This document shows, in pieces, positions 43,414-53,084 of a stretch of DNA of 64,000 bases. Numbering within the stretch: the first letter of the stretch is position 1; every line of letters starts with the position of its first letter. This DNA is from RH-AL1 sp965277735 (lineage in GTDB: Bacteria > Pseudomonadota > Alphaproteobacteria > Rhizobiales > Beijerinckiaceae), in NCBI GenBank assembly GCA_965277735.1, contig CBDIDO010000001.1, positions 558,001-622,000 of the forward strand, read 5' to 3'. Made by a program: the position numbers and the translations under genes. Under the pieces are notes generated by a model. That model saw only the letters and a list, made by a program, of their open reading frames with translations, had not been told where the DNA came from and searched no databases.

Positions 43414-44106
43414 TTAGGCGGCCAGTCGGCTCGACAGCCAGGACGCAAAGATCGCAACGACTTCAGTCGGTTTTTCTAAAGTGGGCAGATGACCGCATTC
43501 TGCGAGGGGGTGCCATTCGGCATGAGGTATACGCTCGACGAAGGCTTTCCCTTTTTCGATCGGCGCAACCTTGTCGTCTTCTCCCCAGATCGCCAGGACA
43601 GGCATCTTTAACGCAGCGGCGTGATCCTCGACCGATCGCCTCGTTGCGAGAGACTTAGCCTGTTTCACCGCCGTATCTCGGCCGACGCGCTTTGCCATCG
43701 TCCGAAAGGTTGCAGCTGCCGCATCGTGCTTTGCCAGCACGACGAGGCCGGCTAGCATGTCGATCACGCCCTCGGTATTGGTCTCAATGCCTTGGACGAG
43801 CCCCGGACCCTGCTCGGGGTCGCCGGCGGCTGGATCATTGCCCATGATCCAAAGGCCTTTGCCCCGATCCGGCGCGGCAAGCGCAATTTCGACGGCGAGG
43901 GCGGCACCATAGGACGTGCCAGCGAGAATGAAGGTTTCTGGCGCCCGATCGAGGATCGCCGTGACGCTTTCGGCCATCGTGTCGCGTGGTGCGGCGATGA
44001 CGTGCACGGTCAGTTGTCGCGCGAGTTGCGGCCGGACATCGGCATAGAGGCCCTCGTCGCAAAAAAGTGCCGGGATCAGGACGAGGTCTTTCGGCATTTC
44101 GGTCAT
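43414..44106 (-). CDS. Alpha/beta hydrolase
   Basis: 230 aa. Nucleophile elbow GTSYGAA (Ser about 65), acid in IWGEDDKVAP and His in ECGHLPTLEKP complete the triad. ATG at 44106 with GGAGG upstream; an in-frame upstream extension is not conserved-looking. No signal peptide. Convergent with maiA. Substrate unknown; the fold class includes esterases and C-C hydrolases. Confidence 0.88.
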   Translation of the reverse strand: MTEMPKDLVLIPALFCDEGLYADVRPQLARQLTVHVIAAPRDTMAESVTAILDRAPETFILAGTSYGAALAVEIALAAPDRGKGLWIMGNDPAAGDPEQGPGLVQGIETNTEGVIDMLAGLVVLAKHDAAAATFRTMAKRVGRDTAVKQAKSLATRRSVEDHAAALKMPVLAIWGEDDKVAPIEKGKAFVERIPHAEWHPLAECGHLPTLEKPTEVVAIFASWLSSRLAA

Positions 44107-44239
44107 TAAGCCTCCAAAGGCGGGCGAGCGGACACCGTGCCCTTCTACCAACGCGCCATGCGGCGCGTCGACTATTCGATGGCTGTCACTGATTGTAGAG
44201 AGGTACCCTCGACCCCGCCAGATCGACGGCAACTTCCGC

Positions 44240-44459
44240 TTTTCGGTAAATGTCGACAATCGGGAACGACGTATCTGGGCGCAAAATGGGCGGGGGCGTG
44301 CGGGCCCGGTCCGCGGTAGTAGTCCCAGGCGCATGGAAGATCGTTGAGCGCCTGACGCTTCAGCACCCGCAGGCGCTGATGAACCCTGCCAGCGTCGACG
44401 TAGGCCATTTTCGAGCCCAACACGTCGACGTGCTGGATACGACGGTGTGACATGGACAA
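44240..44459 (-). pseudogene. Remnant of a haloalkane dehalogenase-like hydrolase
   Basis: A short frame reads HRRIQHVDVLGSKMAYVDAG, which matches the start of haloalkane dehalogenase-type alpha/beta hydrolases, then runs on to RYVVPDCRHLPKSGSC, which resembles their PDLxGxGxSG block. The part between (normally HGNPTSSYLWR) is missing or scrambled and nothing follows, so it is a decayed 5' fragment. The rest of 44107-44619 holds no supportable gene. Confidence 0.45.
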
Positions 44460-44619
44460 ACCTCCACCGACGGGCTGGCAGAGAGCAGCGTGAACGCCAA
44501 GGTTCTGCCAGGTGGCGGGTTCGATCCCGCCAATGGGGCCGATATGCGACAGCTACTGTCTGCGGCCGGTATCGACCAATGTCCGAGCGGTCGTCGCGCC
44601 AGACGTGCGGTCGCGCGAC

Positions 44620-45309
44620 TTAGGGAGACAGGGCATCCTCGCTGAAATGCTGAACGATCTCGTCGCCGACGCGGACGGTCGAGCCTGGGTACCATCCCGC
44701 CACGCGGGTGTTCACGGCGACGCGGTAGTAGTGGTCGAAGCGCGTGCTGTTTGCCCAGGATGGAAGCGTGCGTCGCCGCATTTCGGCGAAGCGCTTGGCG
44801 AACGACGGATCGTTTGCGCCTGTCCAAGGATTTCGCGGCGGGACGTTGCAACGCTGACATGGATTTATTCCCTGGAAGCGCGTCGCGCCCACACTGAAGA
44901 GCGGTGTTTCTCCGGCGTTGCCGAAGAGGCGGTCTTCCCAGAAAGGCGGAGCCTCATCGATCTCGATGTTTGTGCGAAATCGCGTTCGCGTCTCGCTCAG
45001 AGATAGACCGAACCATTTTGCGATCTCGGCGAGCGTTGCCGTCCCGACGAAGGTCGGACCGGGCGACTCGGGGTCATCGGGGAATCCCGTTTCTCGGTCT
45101 TCGATCAACGAGACTTCGAATCCGAAGAATGCGCCAAGCCACGCCAGCAAAGATGACTGCTCGCCGCGCAGGTCGAACGTCCATTGACCGAGCCCACGCA
45201 TCGATTCATCGCAAAGCGAGAGCGTCCCGCTAAGCAGATCGAGTTGCGATCGCAGGCGATGTATAGCCGGATACCGCTTGCCGTTGACGGGATCTCGAAG
45301 CGCGATGCG
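44620..45309 (-). pseudogene. MOSC-domain protein, 5' truncated or frameshifted
   Basis: The 193-aa frame from 45201 contains a MOSC domain with the typical ATRFQGINPCQRCNVPPR core and a C-terminal GSTVRVGDEIVQHF. Coding-like sequence continues upstream in the same frame to 45309 (ALRDPVNGKRYPAIHRLRSQ, MOSC N-terminal part) but ends at a TAA at 45310-45312 without any start codon. So either translation begins late at 45201 or the N-terminal part was lost by a frameshift. MOSC proteins transfer or bind sulfur and use the molybdenum cofactor. Confidence 0.72.
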
Positions 45310-45564
45310 TTATCGGCGCCGGCTGACTTCTTCGTTATCCTACCTATCGTCCATTGTGTTGGCGTCGTCTGAGGCGTTCGGCAACCGGCTTGCTGCCGGT
45401 TCCGTGGACACCGAGATCAGGTGTCGTCATGAAGTGGGAGGTGGCAGATCCAACGATAGAAGTCCGGGCGTGGAGTTCGAGGTCGAGGCGGTACGGCTGA
45501 TCAATGAGCTCAGCGTCGCGGTAGCCCAGGCAGCCCGCGGCATTCTATAGGCTCTTTTCGTTGG

Positions 45565-46239
45565 CTAGCGCGAAGTAGGTTTCCGGCTACTTTCGGTGAT
45601 GATGAGGTCCATGGGGATGTCATGCCACTGCGGGTAGATCGTTTCGATGGCCGCGTCGTCGTAGCCGACGCCAATGACTTTAGGGCGGTGCGAAAAGGCC
45701 GCGAGCGTCCGATCAAAGAAGCCGCCGCCATAGCCAAGCCGGTATCCAGCCCTATCGAAGCCGACGAGCGGCGCGAGCATCATGTCGGGAACAACTTCCT
45801 CGCCGTCGGCGGGAATGGGGATGTTCCATACGCCGCGCGACATGCGAGCGCCCTGAGCCCACAGACGATAGACCAAGGGTGCGCCTTTCGCTTTGACCAC
45901 CGGGAGCGCCGTGCGGCCGCCGCGCCGTCGAAACTCCTCGAGCCAAGGATGTAGGTTGGGTTCCCCTCGAAAGGGCCAGTACGCGCCCAGCACCAGATCC
46001 GGTGCGCGGTCGATCCATTCACCCAGATGCCGCGCGATCGCTTCCGCGTGCTCGATCCGGAGCTGGGAGTCGACCGCTAGCCGGGCAGAGATGAGGCGCT
46101 CGCGTTCGATCTTTCTCCACCGAGCGACGTCGGGATTTTTTTCGCCCCGAACCAGGTCAGCGATGCCGCCAGCGTCATCGAGCTTATGCATGAGGCACGG
46201 CGGCGACGCGTATTCGTTCGCTTCGGGGATTTTGCTCAT
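45565..46239 (-). CDS. 5-formyltetrahydrofolate cyclo-ligase family protein
   Basis: 224 aa. Core motifs RWRKIERERLISAR (N-terminal Lys/Arg region), YWPFRGEPNLHPW, APLVGFDRAGYRLGYGGGFFDR (ATP-phosphate loop) and IPMDLIITE define 5-FCL, which converts 5-formyl-THF to 5,10-methenyl-THF using ATP. The N-terminal NEYASPPCLMHKLD is the extension seen in alphaproteobacterial members. ATG at 46239 follows GGAGG and overlaps the DUF2478 stop by 4 bp. Confidence 0.9.
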   Translation of the reverse strand: MSKIPEANEYASPPCLMHKLDDAGGIADLVRGEKNPDVARWRKIERERLISARLAVDSQLRIEHAEAIARHLGEWIDRAPDLVLGAYWPFRGEPNLHPWLEEFRRRGGRTALPVVKAKGAPLVYRLWAQGARMSRGVWNIPIPADGEEVVPDMMLAPLVGFDRAGYRLGYGGGFFDRTLAAFSHRPKVIGVGYDDAAIETIYPQWHDIPMDLIITESSRKPTSR

Positions 46240-46787
46240 GAGATCCTCCAAGCTCTAAGGGATGTATTTGATCGGGGTTCGAACTTGATGGACTGCCGCC
46301 ATTTTGTGAGCTCGTCGACATCGGCCTGGAGCCAAGCCGCCGCTGGGACAACAGCCTTCCAACCTTCGAAATGACGGCGGGAGACAGTTGTCAGTACCGG
46401 TTTGCCGGCGAAAACAGCAGCCACAAACGCGGGCCAGAGCCCCTGCTTGACAGCCTCCAGCTTTCCAAACTTGCTCAGGATGACAACGTCGCTCGTTGGA
46501 ATCTGATCGAGAAGTTGCACGCAGGCGGCTTGAACGCCGGCCACGTCCAGATGACAGCTCGTGCCGGCTTGGGGCCTTTCCGTGTGAATTGCAAAGCGTC
46601 GGTCAGAAGCGATGTCGCATAGAAATCCAGCAGTGCAGATGGCGCTCGCGGCATCTGGGCGCTCGGCGAGCACGCCGATGATTTTGTCTCCGCGCCGGCT
46701 CCCGTGGTCGGCAAAACGAGCTAGCCGGCTCTGATTGTCGTCTCCGTCATGATTGGCGACGACAGCGATCGGGCTACGTGTCGACAT
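46236..46787 (-). CDS. DUF2478 family protein
   Basis: 183 aa. VVILSKFGKLEAVKQGLWPAF is the conserved DUF2478 core (NRFGxxEAxGxG-like); the family looks like a P-loop-type or nucleoside-binding fold and is often near molybdenum transport/cofactor genes. ATG at 46787 overlaps the clc gene stop by 14 bp; it is followed by 5-FCL with a 4-bp overlap. So clc, DUF2478 and 5-FCL form an operon. No role of its own can be stated. Confidence 0.8.
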   Translation of the reverse strand: MSTRSPIAVVANHDGDDNQSRLARFADHGSRRGDKIIGVLAERPDAASAICTAGFLCDIASDRRFAIHTERPQAGTSCHLDVAGVQAACVQLLDQIPTSDVVILSKFGKLEAVKQGLWPAFVAAVFAGKPVLTTVSRRHFEGWKAVVPAAAWLQADVDELTKWRQSIKFEPRSNTSLRAWRIS

Positions 46788-48606
46788 GAGTGGTTCCACT
46801 AGGGGCCGCCGCTGGACGTCGCCGAGCGTAGAACCGTGCACGCTCGGTCTCGAGGAGGCCAGCCGCGCGGCGCACAGCAAGCAGATCCTTGCGCGTGATG
46901 ATGCCGCGGAGTTCGCGGGTCTTCGGCTCGACGATCGGGACGAGGCCGACATCCTCGGCGATCATGAGATCGAGGATTCGCCCGACGACATCGTCCGGGA
47001 ACCCGGCAGGCGTCGAGGCATCGGATACGCGCTCGCCAAGCGTTTCACCGTTTTGGACTGACCCGGCGTTCCAGGCGAGCGCTTCTGCGCGTGTCGCAAC
47101 GCCGACGAGCCTCCGCTGGGAATCAACCACCGGGTAGCCAAGATGCTTTGCATCGGGGTCTAGGAAGTGAGCCACGGCCTCGGCCAAAGGCATAGTCTCG
47201 AGCAGAGTCTCGGCGTCTCTCACCATGATCTCTTTGGCGCGCGTCAGCTCAAAATGGTCGATGGAATACTCGCGCGTGATGTGCTGCCCACGCCGTGCGA
47301 TCTTCTCAGTGAGGATCGAGCGCTTCAGCAGGAGCACGGTGACGGCATAGGCGCAGATCGTGCCGCACAGCAGGACCGGCAGCCCGTGCAGGCTGGCCGT
47401 CAGCTCGAAAGCGAAGATGGCACCGGTCAAGGGCGCGCGCATCGTGCCGCCCAGCATCGAGCTCATGCCGACCAATGCCCAGAACCCCGGATTGCCCGGT
47501 AGCGCGAGTCCGCAGAGCCAGCCGAGTGCGCCGCCGATGATGAGCAACGGCGCCAGCACGCCGCCCGAAGTTCCGGACGAGAGCGAGACCAGCCAGATCG
47601 ACGCTTTCACGACGAGCAACAGCAGCACCGCGTGTAAGGCCATGCGGCCACTGAGGAGGTCCGCGATGACGTCGTAGCCGACGCCTAGCGCGCGGGGCTC
47701 GACAAGACCGCCGAGTCCGACAAATAGGCCGCCGAGCGCGGGCCACCACATCCAGTGGATCGGCAGCATTCCGAATGCATCCTCGATCCCGTAGAGCAGG
47801 AGCGTCAGCAGCCCGGACAGCAGGCCCGCACAGATGCCAAGGCCACCTGCACAGAGAAAGCCCCACCACGGGAGATCCGGCACCGGCGCCATCGGAAACA
47901 GCGGAGTCGAGCCCATGAGCAGCGGGCGCCAGGCGATGGCGACGAGCGCAGCGACGGACACAGGGATGAAGCTGCGTGGCTTCCACTCGAACAGTAATAG
48001 CTCGACGGCTAGAAGCACCGCGGCAATAGGGGTTCCGAAGATACCGGTCATACCGGCAGCGGCGCCGGCGACGAGTAGCGTTTTTCGCTCTGCGGCGGAG
48101 AGGTGGAAAAACTGCGCGAAAAGCGAGCCAATGGCACCGCCCGTCATGATGATCGGCCCCTCGGCACCGAACGGACCGCCAGTGCCGATCGCGATCGCAG
48201 CCGAGATGGGTTTGAGGATCGCGACCTTGGGGCCGATGCGGCTCGCGCCGATCAATATCGTCTCAATCGCTTCGGGAATGCCATGGCCACGGATCTTTTC
48301 GGAGCCGTAACGCGCGATCAGGCCGACCACGAGACCCCCAAGTGCAGGCGCCGCGACCATCCAGAGATTGCGTGGCACGTTGACGAAAGTGGTGGCAGCG
48401 TCGCTAATCCGGCCGAACCAGACGAGGTTGGTGACGAGTGCGATGAGTTTTAAAAGCAAGAGGGCAACTAAGCTGCCCATCGTGCCGATGCAGATCGCGA
48501 ACGCAGCAAGGATGAGGATACGCGGGTCGGCGCTGAAATCGGCAAGCCGGCGCGTCGCCGAAAGCGATGTCGCTCCAACGCCCCTGTCATCGACCACGTC
48601 AGTCAT
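46774..48606 (-). CDS. CLC-type chloride channel/antiporter with CBS domains
   Basis: 610 aa. Ten or more membrane helices with the CLC selectivity motifs GHGIPEA (GSGIP position), GPFGAEGP (GREGP position) and GIFGTPIAAVLLAVE (GxFxP), followed by two CBS domains (about 445-570) that may sense nucleotides. The Glu of GAEGP is the usual external gate. The motif differs from the fluoride-specific CLC-F set. ATG at 48606 with GGAGGTGGA upstream. A MarR gene is divergent and probably regulates it. Confidence 0.92.
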   Translation of the reverse strand: MTDVVDDRGVGATSLSATRRLADFSADPRILILAAFAICIGTMGSLVALLLLKLIALVTNLVWFGRISDAATTFVNVPRNLWMVAAPALGGLVVGLIARYGSEKIRGHGIPEAIETILIGASRIGPKVAILKPISAAIAIGTGGPFGAEGPIIMTGGAIGSLFAQFFHLSAAERKTLLVAGAAAGMTGIFGTPIAAVLLAVELLLFEWKPRSFIPVSVAALVAIAWRPLLMGSTPLFPMAPVPDLPWWGFLCAGGLGICAGLLSGLLTLLLYGIEDAFGMLPIHWMWWPALGGLFVGLGGLVEPRALGVGYDVIADLLSGRMALHAVLLLLVVKASIWLVSLSSGTSGGVLAPLLIIGGALGWLCGLALPGNPGFWALVGMSSMLGGTMRAPLTGAIFAFELTASLHGLPVLLCGTICAYAVTVLLLKRSILTEKIARRGQHITREYSIDHFELTRAKEIMVRDAETLLETMPLAEAVAHFLDPDAKHLGYPVVDSQRRLVGVATRAEALAWNAGSVQNGETLGERVSDASTPAGFPDDVVGRILDLMIAEDVGLVPIVEPKTRELRGIITRKDLLAVRRAAGLLETERARFYARRRPAAAPSGTTHVDT

Positions 48607-48727
48607 TCCACCTCCATCACGGACGAATTAGCCCCTGCCCGGTTGCAGGGACCAACGTGTCCGAGCTATATCGGGTTGCGATAGTTCGGAGCTTATATCG
48701 TATGCCGATACATGCAAGGCCGCGGCT

Positions 48728-49282
48728 TTGACCCGGCGCACCGCGGCGCGCGCGAAGCCCGACTTGAAGCAGGAAGACGAGCTGACTCAGTCCGACTACG
48801 AGACGCTGGCTGCGTTTCGTTTAGCGTTGCGGCACTTCGCCAACTTCAGCGCCGGCGCGGCGCAGGAAGCCGGTCTGACAACGCACCAGCACCAGGCGCT
48901 CCTCGCCATAAAGGGCTGCCCCGCCGGCAAGGCCGCGACAGTGGGCCACCTCGCTGAACAGCTGCTTGTCGCAGCGAACACGGCAGCTGAGTTCGTTGCT
49001 CGGCTCGAAAGCTCCGGTCTCGTGGCCAAGATCGCCGATCCCGACGACCGCCGCCGCGTCGTGCTCAAGCTAACGCCCCGCGCGGAAACCTGCCTGCGCC
49101 GGCTGACCCTCGCTCATCGAAATGAAGTGCGCGGTCTCGCCCCGCGCCTGCTCGCGCTGTTCGGGGACCTGGACGCGCGTGACGTCCCCGACACCAGGAG
49201 CAAAATCACCTTAGCAACCAGTTCGCGGCAATCAGGAGAACCGAGGCCACCAATGCGGTCGCAAGGAAAATCTTCGCGATGA
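48728..49282 (+). CDS. MarR-family transcriptional regulator
   Basis: 184 aa from a TTG at 48728. Winged HTH region TTHQHQALLAIKGCPAGKAA, VGHLAEQLLVAANTAAEFVAR, LVAKIADPDDRRRVVLKLT (wing) is intact. The start is weakly supported; a later start is possible. The C-terminus (last 25 aa) runs over the end of a minus-strand gene and may not be native, suggesting a shifted stop. Divergent from clc, whose promoter it likely controls. Confidence 0.85.
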   Translation: MTRRTAARAKPDLKQEDELTQSDYETLAAFRLALRHFANFSAGAAQEAGLTTHQHQALLAIKGCPAGKAATVGHLAEQLLVAANTAAEFVARLESSGLVAKIADPDDRRRVVLKLTPRAETCLRRLTLAHRNEVRGLAPRLLALFGDLDARDVPDTRSKITLATSSRQSGEPRPPMRSQGKSSR

Positions 49283-49586
49283 GCCATCTCATGAATTTGG
49301 CTCTCCTCGCTGCCTTGAGCGCACGCAGTTGCTCGCTCAATTGCAGCTGCGGCGGCAGCAAAGAGACATTGCCACCCGCCGCCGCGGCAGCGACTAAACG
49401 ATGTGTCTCCTCGAATACCAGGATGCTTTCCTGCGCCAGGAACAACAGGTCGACATTCAGATCGTCGATGCGACCGACTGCACGGTCGACCATGCGTGCT
49501 TGGAAACCAGCAAATTCTCGAGCAAACGCAACTCTCGCTGCGGACACGGTGAGATCTGCCTCCTCGAGGACCGAGGTGTCGACCAT
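49206..49586 (-). CDS. Small protein with C-terminal membrane anchor
   Basis: 126 aa. ATG at 49586 with GGAGGG 8 nt upstream. Helical, Glu/Ala-rich body (EADLTVSAARVAFAREFAGF) and a C-terminal hydrophobic anchor (IAKIFLATALVASVLLIAANW) after a basic stretch. Overlaps the 3' end of the MarR gene on the other strand by 77 bp. No family recognised; resembles tail-anchored helper proteins only in layout. Confidence 0.6.
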   Translation of the reverse strand: MVDTSVLEEADLTVSAARVAFAREFAGFQARMVDRAVGRIDDLNVDLLFLAQESILVFEETHRLVAAAAAGGNVSLLPPQLQLSEQLRALKAARRAKFMRWLIAKIFLATALVASVLLIAANWLLR

Positions 49587-49630
49587 CTTGGTACCCTCCG
49601 ACTGTCCTTTTCGTTTCGGAGATTAGACCG

Positions 49631-49834
49631 ATGGCAGGTGAACAGGAACTCCTGCGTGTGGCTGAATTGATGAGACTCTGCGCAGCTACGGCAACGCTGA
49701 TCGGGAAACTCCGCCCCGCCGAAAACAGGGAGGAGATCGACGAACTTTCTGACGTCGTGACCGAGGCGGCTGACCGATTGGAGATGGTCGTCACTCGCAC
49801 CGAGAAAACGTCCGACGGTACGGATCCTTCGTGA
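49631..49834 (+). CDS. Small hypothetical protein
   Basis: 67 aa, helical, acidic (ENREEIDELSDVVTEAADRL). ATG at 49631 with GGAG about 11 nt upstream; divergent from the 126-aa gene with a 44-bp gap. Ends 130 bp before the IS21 element. Function unknown. Confidence 0.5.
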   Translation: MAGEQELLRVAELMRLCAATATLIGKLRPAENREEIDELSDVVTEAADRLEMVVTRTEKTSDGTDPS

Positions 49835-50064
49835 GTGTGGTACCTCGAACCGGGGGCGCGGCGCGCGCCCTGGTGGAATGCGCGTCTGAGCTTCGAGATT
49901 CGAAGGCTATCGCCACATTAGTTGGCTAATAGCGAAATCGTAGGCGCCGAACTGTGTTTCGGCCTGCAAAAGTGACCCCCTTATCGGGGTGATCGGCGTC
50001 CAAAACTGACCCCTTAATCTTGGCCTGTTGCGCTGTCCGTTTTGACGGCGGGCGGGCGGCGGGG

Positions 50065-51561
50065 ATGTTGGTTGTGGAGACGGTCGGCCGGATACGGCGG
50101 GAGCATCTGGTCAAGGGCAAGTCGATCAAGGAGATCGCCCGCGACCTGAAGATCTCGCGCAACACGGTGCGCAAGGTGCTGCGCTCGGGCGCGACGTCGT
50201 TTGCCTACGAGCGCGAGGTGCAGCCGCGGCCCAAGCTCGGGCGATGGAAGATCGACCTCGAGCGGATGCTTGCCCGCAACGCGACAAAGGCGGCGCGGGA
50301 GCGCCTGACACTGATCCGGGTCTTCGAGGAGTTGCGGGCGCTCGGCTACGAGGGTGGCTACGACGCGGTTCGCCGCTATGCCCGGGTCTGGGTGAAGGGA
50401 CACGCGGCGGCGAGCGCGGAAGCCTATGTGCCGTTGGCCTTCGCGCCGGGCGAGGCGTTCCAGTTCGACTGGAGCCACGACATCGTGCTGATCGGCGGCG
50501 TGACGACGACCGTGAAGGTGGCGCACGTCCGGCTCTGTCACAGCCGCATGATGTTCGTCCGAGCTTATCCGCGCGAGAGCCAGGAGATGGTCTTCGACGC
50601 GCACGACCGGGCGTTCGCCTTCTTCAAGGGCGCCTGCCGGCGCGGCATCTACGACAACATGAAGACGGCGGTGGAGACGATCTTCGTCGGCAAGGATCGC
50701 GGCTACAATCGTCGCTTCCTGCAGATGTGTGCGCACCATCTTGTCGAGCCGGTCGCTTGTACGCCGGCGTCGGGCTGGGAGAAGGGCCAGGTCGAGAACC
50801 AGGTCGGGCTTGTCCGCGAGCGCTTCTTCACGCCTCGGCTGCGCGTGAAGAGCTACGACGAGCTGAATGGCATGCTGCTGGATCGCTGCGTCGCCTATGC
50901 CAAGGCGCATCCCCATCCCGAACTGACCGATCGCACCGTCTGGGAGATGTTCGAGGCCGAGCGGCCGCACCTCGTTCGCCACGCCGGCCGGTTCGACGGC
51001 TTCCATGCGCTACCGGCATCGGTCTCGAAGACCTGCCTCGTGCGCTTCGACAACAACAAGTACTCGGTCAGCGCCAGCGCCGTCGGACGACCCGTCGAGA
51101 TCCAGGCGTATGCCGACCGCGTGGTGATCCGCCAGGACGGCCGCATCGTCGCCGAGCATAGCCGCGTCTTCGGCCGCGGCGCGACCATCTGCGATCCCTG
51201 GCACTACGTGCCGGTCCTCGCCCGCAAGCCCGGTGCGCTGCGCAACGGCGCCCCGTTCAAGGACTGGGTGCTGCCGCAGGCGATCGATCGCATCCGCCGC
51301 AAGCTCGCCGGCTCCGACGACGGCGACCGGCAGATGGCGAAGATCCTCGCCATGGTGCTCAGCGACGGACTGCCGGCGGTCGAGAGCGCCTGTGCCGAGG
51401 CGCTGATCGAGGGCGTCTCGTCTGCCGACGTCATCATCAACATCGTCTCGCGGCAGCGCGATCCCACGCCGCCGATCACCATCATGACGCCGGACGCGCT
51501 GACCCTGCGCCATGCGCCGATCGCCGATTGTGCCCGCTACGACAGCCTCAGAAGGATCTGA
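50065..51561 (+). CDS. istA: IS21 transposase IstA
   Basis: 498 aa. N-terminal HTH (GKSIKEIARDLKISRNTVRKVL), rve/DDE domain (FQFDWSHD for the first Asp; GIYDNMKTAV for the second; EKGQVENQVG for the Glu) and a C-terminal beta-rich part. ATG at 50065. Acts with IstB in cut-and-paste transposition. Confidence 0.94.
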   Translation: MLVVETVGRIRREHLVKGKSIKEIARDLKISRNTVRKVLRSGATSFAYEREVQPRPKLGRWKIDLERMLARNATKAARERLTLIRVFEELRALGYEGGYDAVRRYARVWVKGHAAASAEAYVPLAFAPGEAFQFDWSHDIVLIGGVTTTVKVAHVRLCHSRMMFVRAYPRESQEMVFDAHDRAFAFFKGACRRGIYDNMKTAVETIFVGKDRGYNRRFLQMCAHHLVEPVACTPASGWEKGQVENQVGLVRERFFTPRLRVKSYDELNGMLLDRCVAYAKAHPHPELTDRTVWEMFEAERPHLVRHAGRFDGFHALPASVSKTCLVRFDNNKYSVSASAVGRPVEIQAYADRVVIRQDGRIVAEHSRVFGRGATICDPWHYVPVLARKPGALRNGAPFKDWVLPQAIDRIRRKLAGSDDGDRQMAKILAMVLSDGLPAVESACAEALIEGVSSADVIINIVSRQRDPTPPITIMTPDALTLRHAPIADCARYDSLRRI

Positions 51562-51565
51562 CCCA

Positions 51566-52306
51566 ATGGAACGTCTACTGGAACGCACCGACATCCTCGA
51601 CATGATGGGATCGCTTAAGCTCTTCGGCATGCGCTCGGCCTTCGACGAGATCGTCACCACCGCCGTCAAGCGCCAGCACGAGCCCCAGCGCCTCGTCGGC
51701 GACCTGCTCAAGGCCGAGATCGACGAGAAGCTGGCCCGATCCATTAAGTACCAGATGACGATCGCCAGGCTACCGCTCGCCAAGGACGTCGCCGACTTCG
51801 CCTTCGTCGGCACGCCGATCAACGAGGTCCTCGTGCGCGATCTTGCCGGCGGCCACTTCATCGCCGAGCAGCGCAACTGCGTGCTCGTCGGCGGCACCGG
51901 TACCGGCAAGACCCACCTCGCGATAGCGATCGCCCGCAGCTGCATCCGTGCCGGCAAACGCGGCCGCTTCTTCAACACGCTCGATCTCGTCAACAGGCTC
52001 GAGGCCGAGACCCGCGCAGGTCGTCAAGGACGCCTTGCGGACTATCTCACCCGCATGGACTTCGTCATCCTCGACGAGCTCGGCTACCTTCCCTTTGCGC
52101 AAAGCGGCGGCCAGCTGCTGTTCCACCTGATCAGCCGCCTCTACGAGCGCACCTCGGTCATCGTCACCACCAACCTCGCCTTCGGCGAATGGCCCAGCGT
52201 CTTCGGCGACGCCAAAATGACCACAGCGCTGCTCGATCGCCTCACCCACCACTGCGACATCGTCGAGACCGGCAACGAGAGCTGGCGCTTCAAGAACCGA
52301 GGCTGA
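51566..52306 (+). CDS. istB: IS21 helper ATPase IstB
   Basis: 246 aa AAA+ protein of the DnaA/IstB family. Walker A GGTGTGKTHLA, Walker B FVILDELGYLPF and sensor SVIVTTNLAF visible. ATG 4 bp after the istA stop. Selects targets and activates IstA. Confidence 0.94.
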   Translation: MERLLERTDILDMMGSLKLFGMRSAFDEIVTTAVKRQHEPQRLVGDLLKAEIDEKLARSIKYQMTIARLPLAKDVADFAFVGTPINEVLVRDLAGGHFIAEQRNCVLVGGTGTGKTHLAIAIARSCIRAGKRGRFFNTLDLVNRLEAETRAGRQGRLADYLTRMDFVILDELGYLPFAQSGGQLLFHLISRLYERTSVIVTTNLAFGEWPSVFGDAKMTTALLDRLTHHCDIVETGNESWRFKNRG

Positions 52307-52440
52307 AGGGGGCTTGCGACCGCGCTCGCCCCGGCTCCGCAACCCCGACCAGCTCACGCCGGGGCGAGCGCTACTGAAGCGCCCGTGCGAGCGGCAACAG
52401 AGGGGTCAAAGTTGGACGCCGATCAGGGGTCAACATTGCG

Positions 52441-53084
52441 AGCCGATTGACACCGAACACCCAACTGAATGCCCCGCATTACTTGGATCGTAGGTCGGCA
52501 TTTCCGGAGCGGATACGGATGGTGAAAGTTCCGACTGGGTCTGCTTGGCCCGCTCAAGACCATTTGCGACACGAAGAGTCGGTCATCGGACTTGACCCAC
52601 CGCGCGAAGGGCTGAGATCGATTGGCTTGCTGCCAGAGGATTTGAAGTGGAACCGACAAAGCGCCGACACTACGAAAACGCGCTGGCGGATCGCAATCGC
52701 ATTCGCGCCGAGATCGAGCGTGCTGGCAAGCTTCCGCTATGAGCGTTGCGCGTACGGTACCGACATGGGGGCACCAAGGCGTCTAGCTCGTTTGCGTTGG
52801 GCTCACCAAGACGAATTCTTCTTCAGAATCATGCCCGGCATGGCTTCCGGGCGAATGCGCGGCCGGGGCGGCCTACGGCTGCTTCCAAGATCGGCCGCTA
52901 CGTTCGGGAAAGGCGGCAGTGGGCGCGAAGCCGACCGACGGCTCAAGTTAGCTCGAAGGGCTGATTTAGGCGTCAATCAGGCGAAAGCGGTCGCATGCGT
53001 CAATGCGTGCACAAGATTTCGTTTGTACCTCGGAGTGTCAGCAAGCGACACGTCGACGGCGTGTCAATCACATGCGGAAACGTC
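52441..53084. other. Gene-poor region right of IS21
   Basis: About 640 bp. A 31-aa frame at 52647-52742 (GTG start with AGAGGA upstream; EPTKRRHYENALADRNRI) has protein-like composition and may be the end of a lost gene. A longer plus frame here has no homologue-like segment. Nothing else supported. Confidence 0.4.

Larger units (their letters stand above)
49965..52440 (+). mobile_element. IS21-family insertion sequence
   Basis: About 2.48 kb containing istA and istB 4 bp apart. The ends are related inverted repeats with internal repeats: left TGCAAAAGTGACCCC (49965 on) and a second ACTGACCCC; right, read inward, CGCAATGTTGACCCC and TTTGACCCC. Multiple terminal repeats are typical of IS21. 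Boundaries are accurate to a few bases; no target duplication is certain. Both genes look intact. Confidence 0.9.

Noticed and set aside
44510..44545. tRNA T-arm-like sequence GCGGGTTCGATCCCGC
   Set aside because: No matching acceptor, D or anticodon arms in the upstream 60 bases and no CCA; at most a fragment or chance.
46774..48606. CLC gene as fluoride-specific CLC-F
   Set aside because: Selectivity motif is of the GxEGP type, and no fluoride aptamer precedes it.
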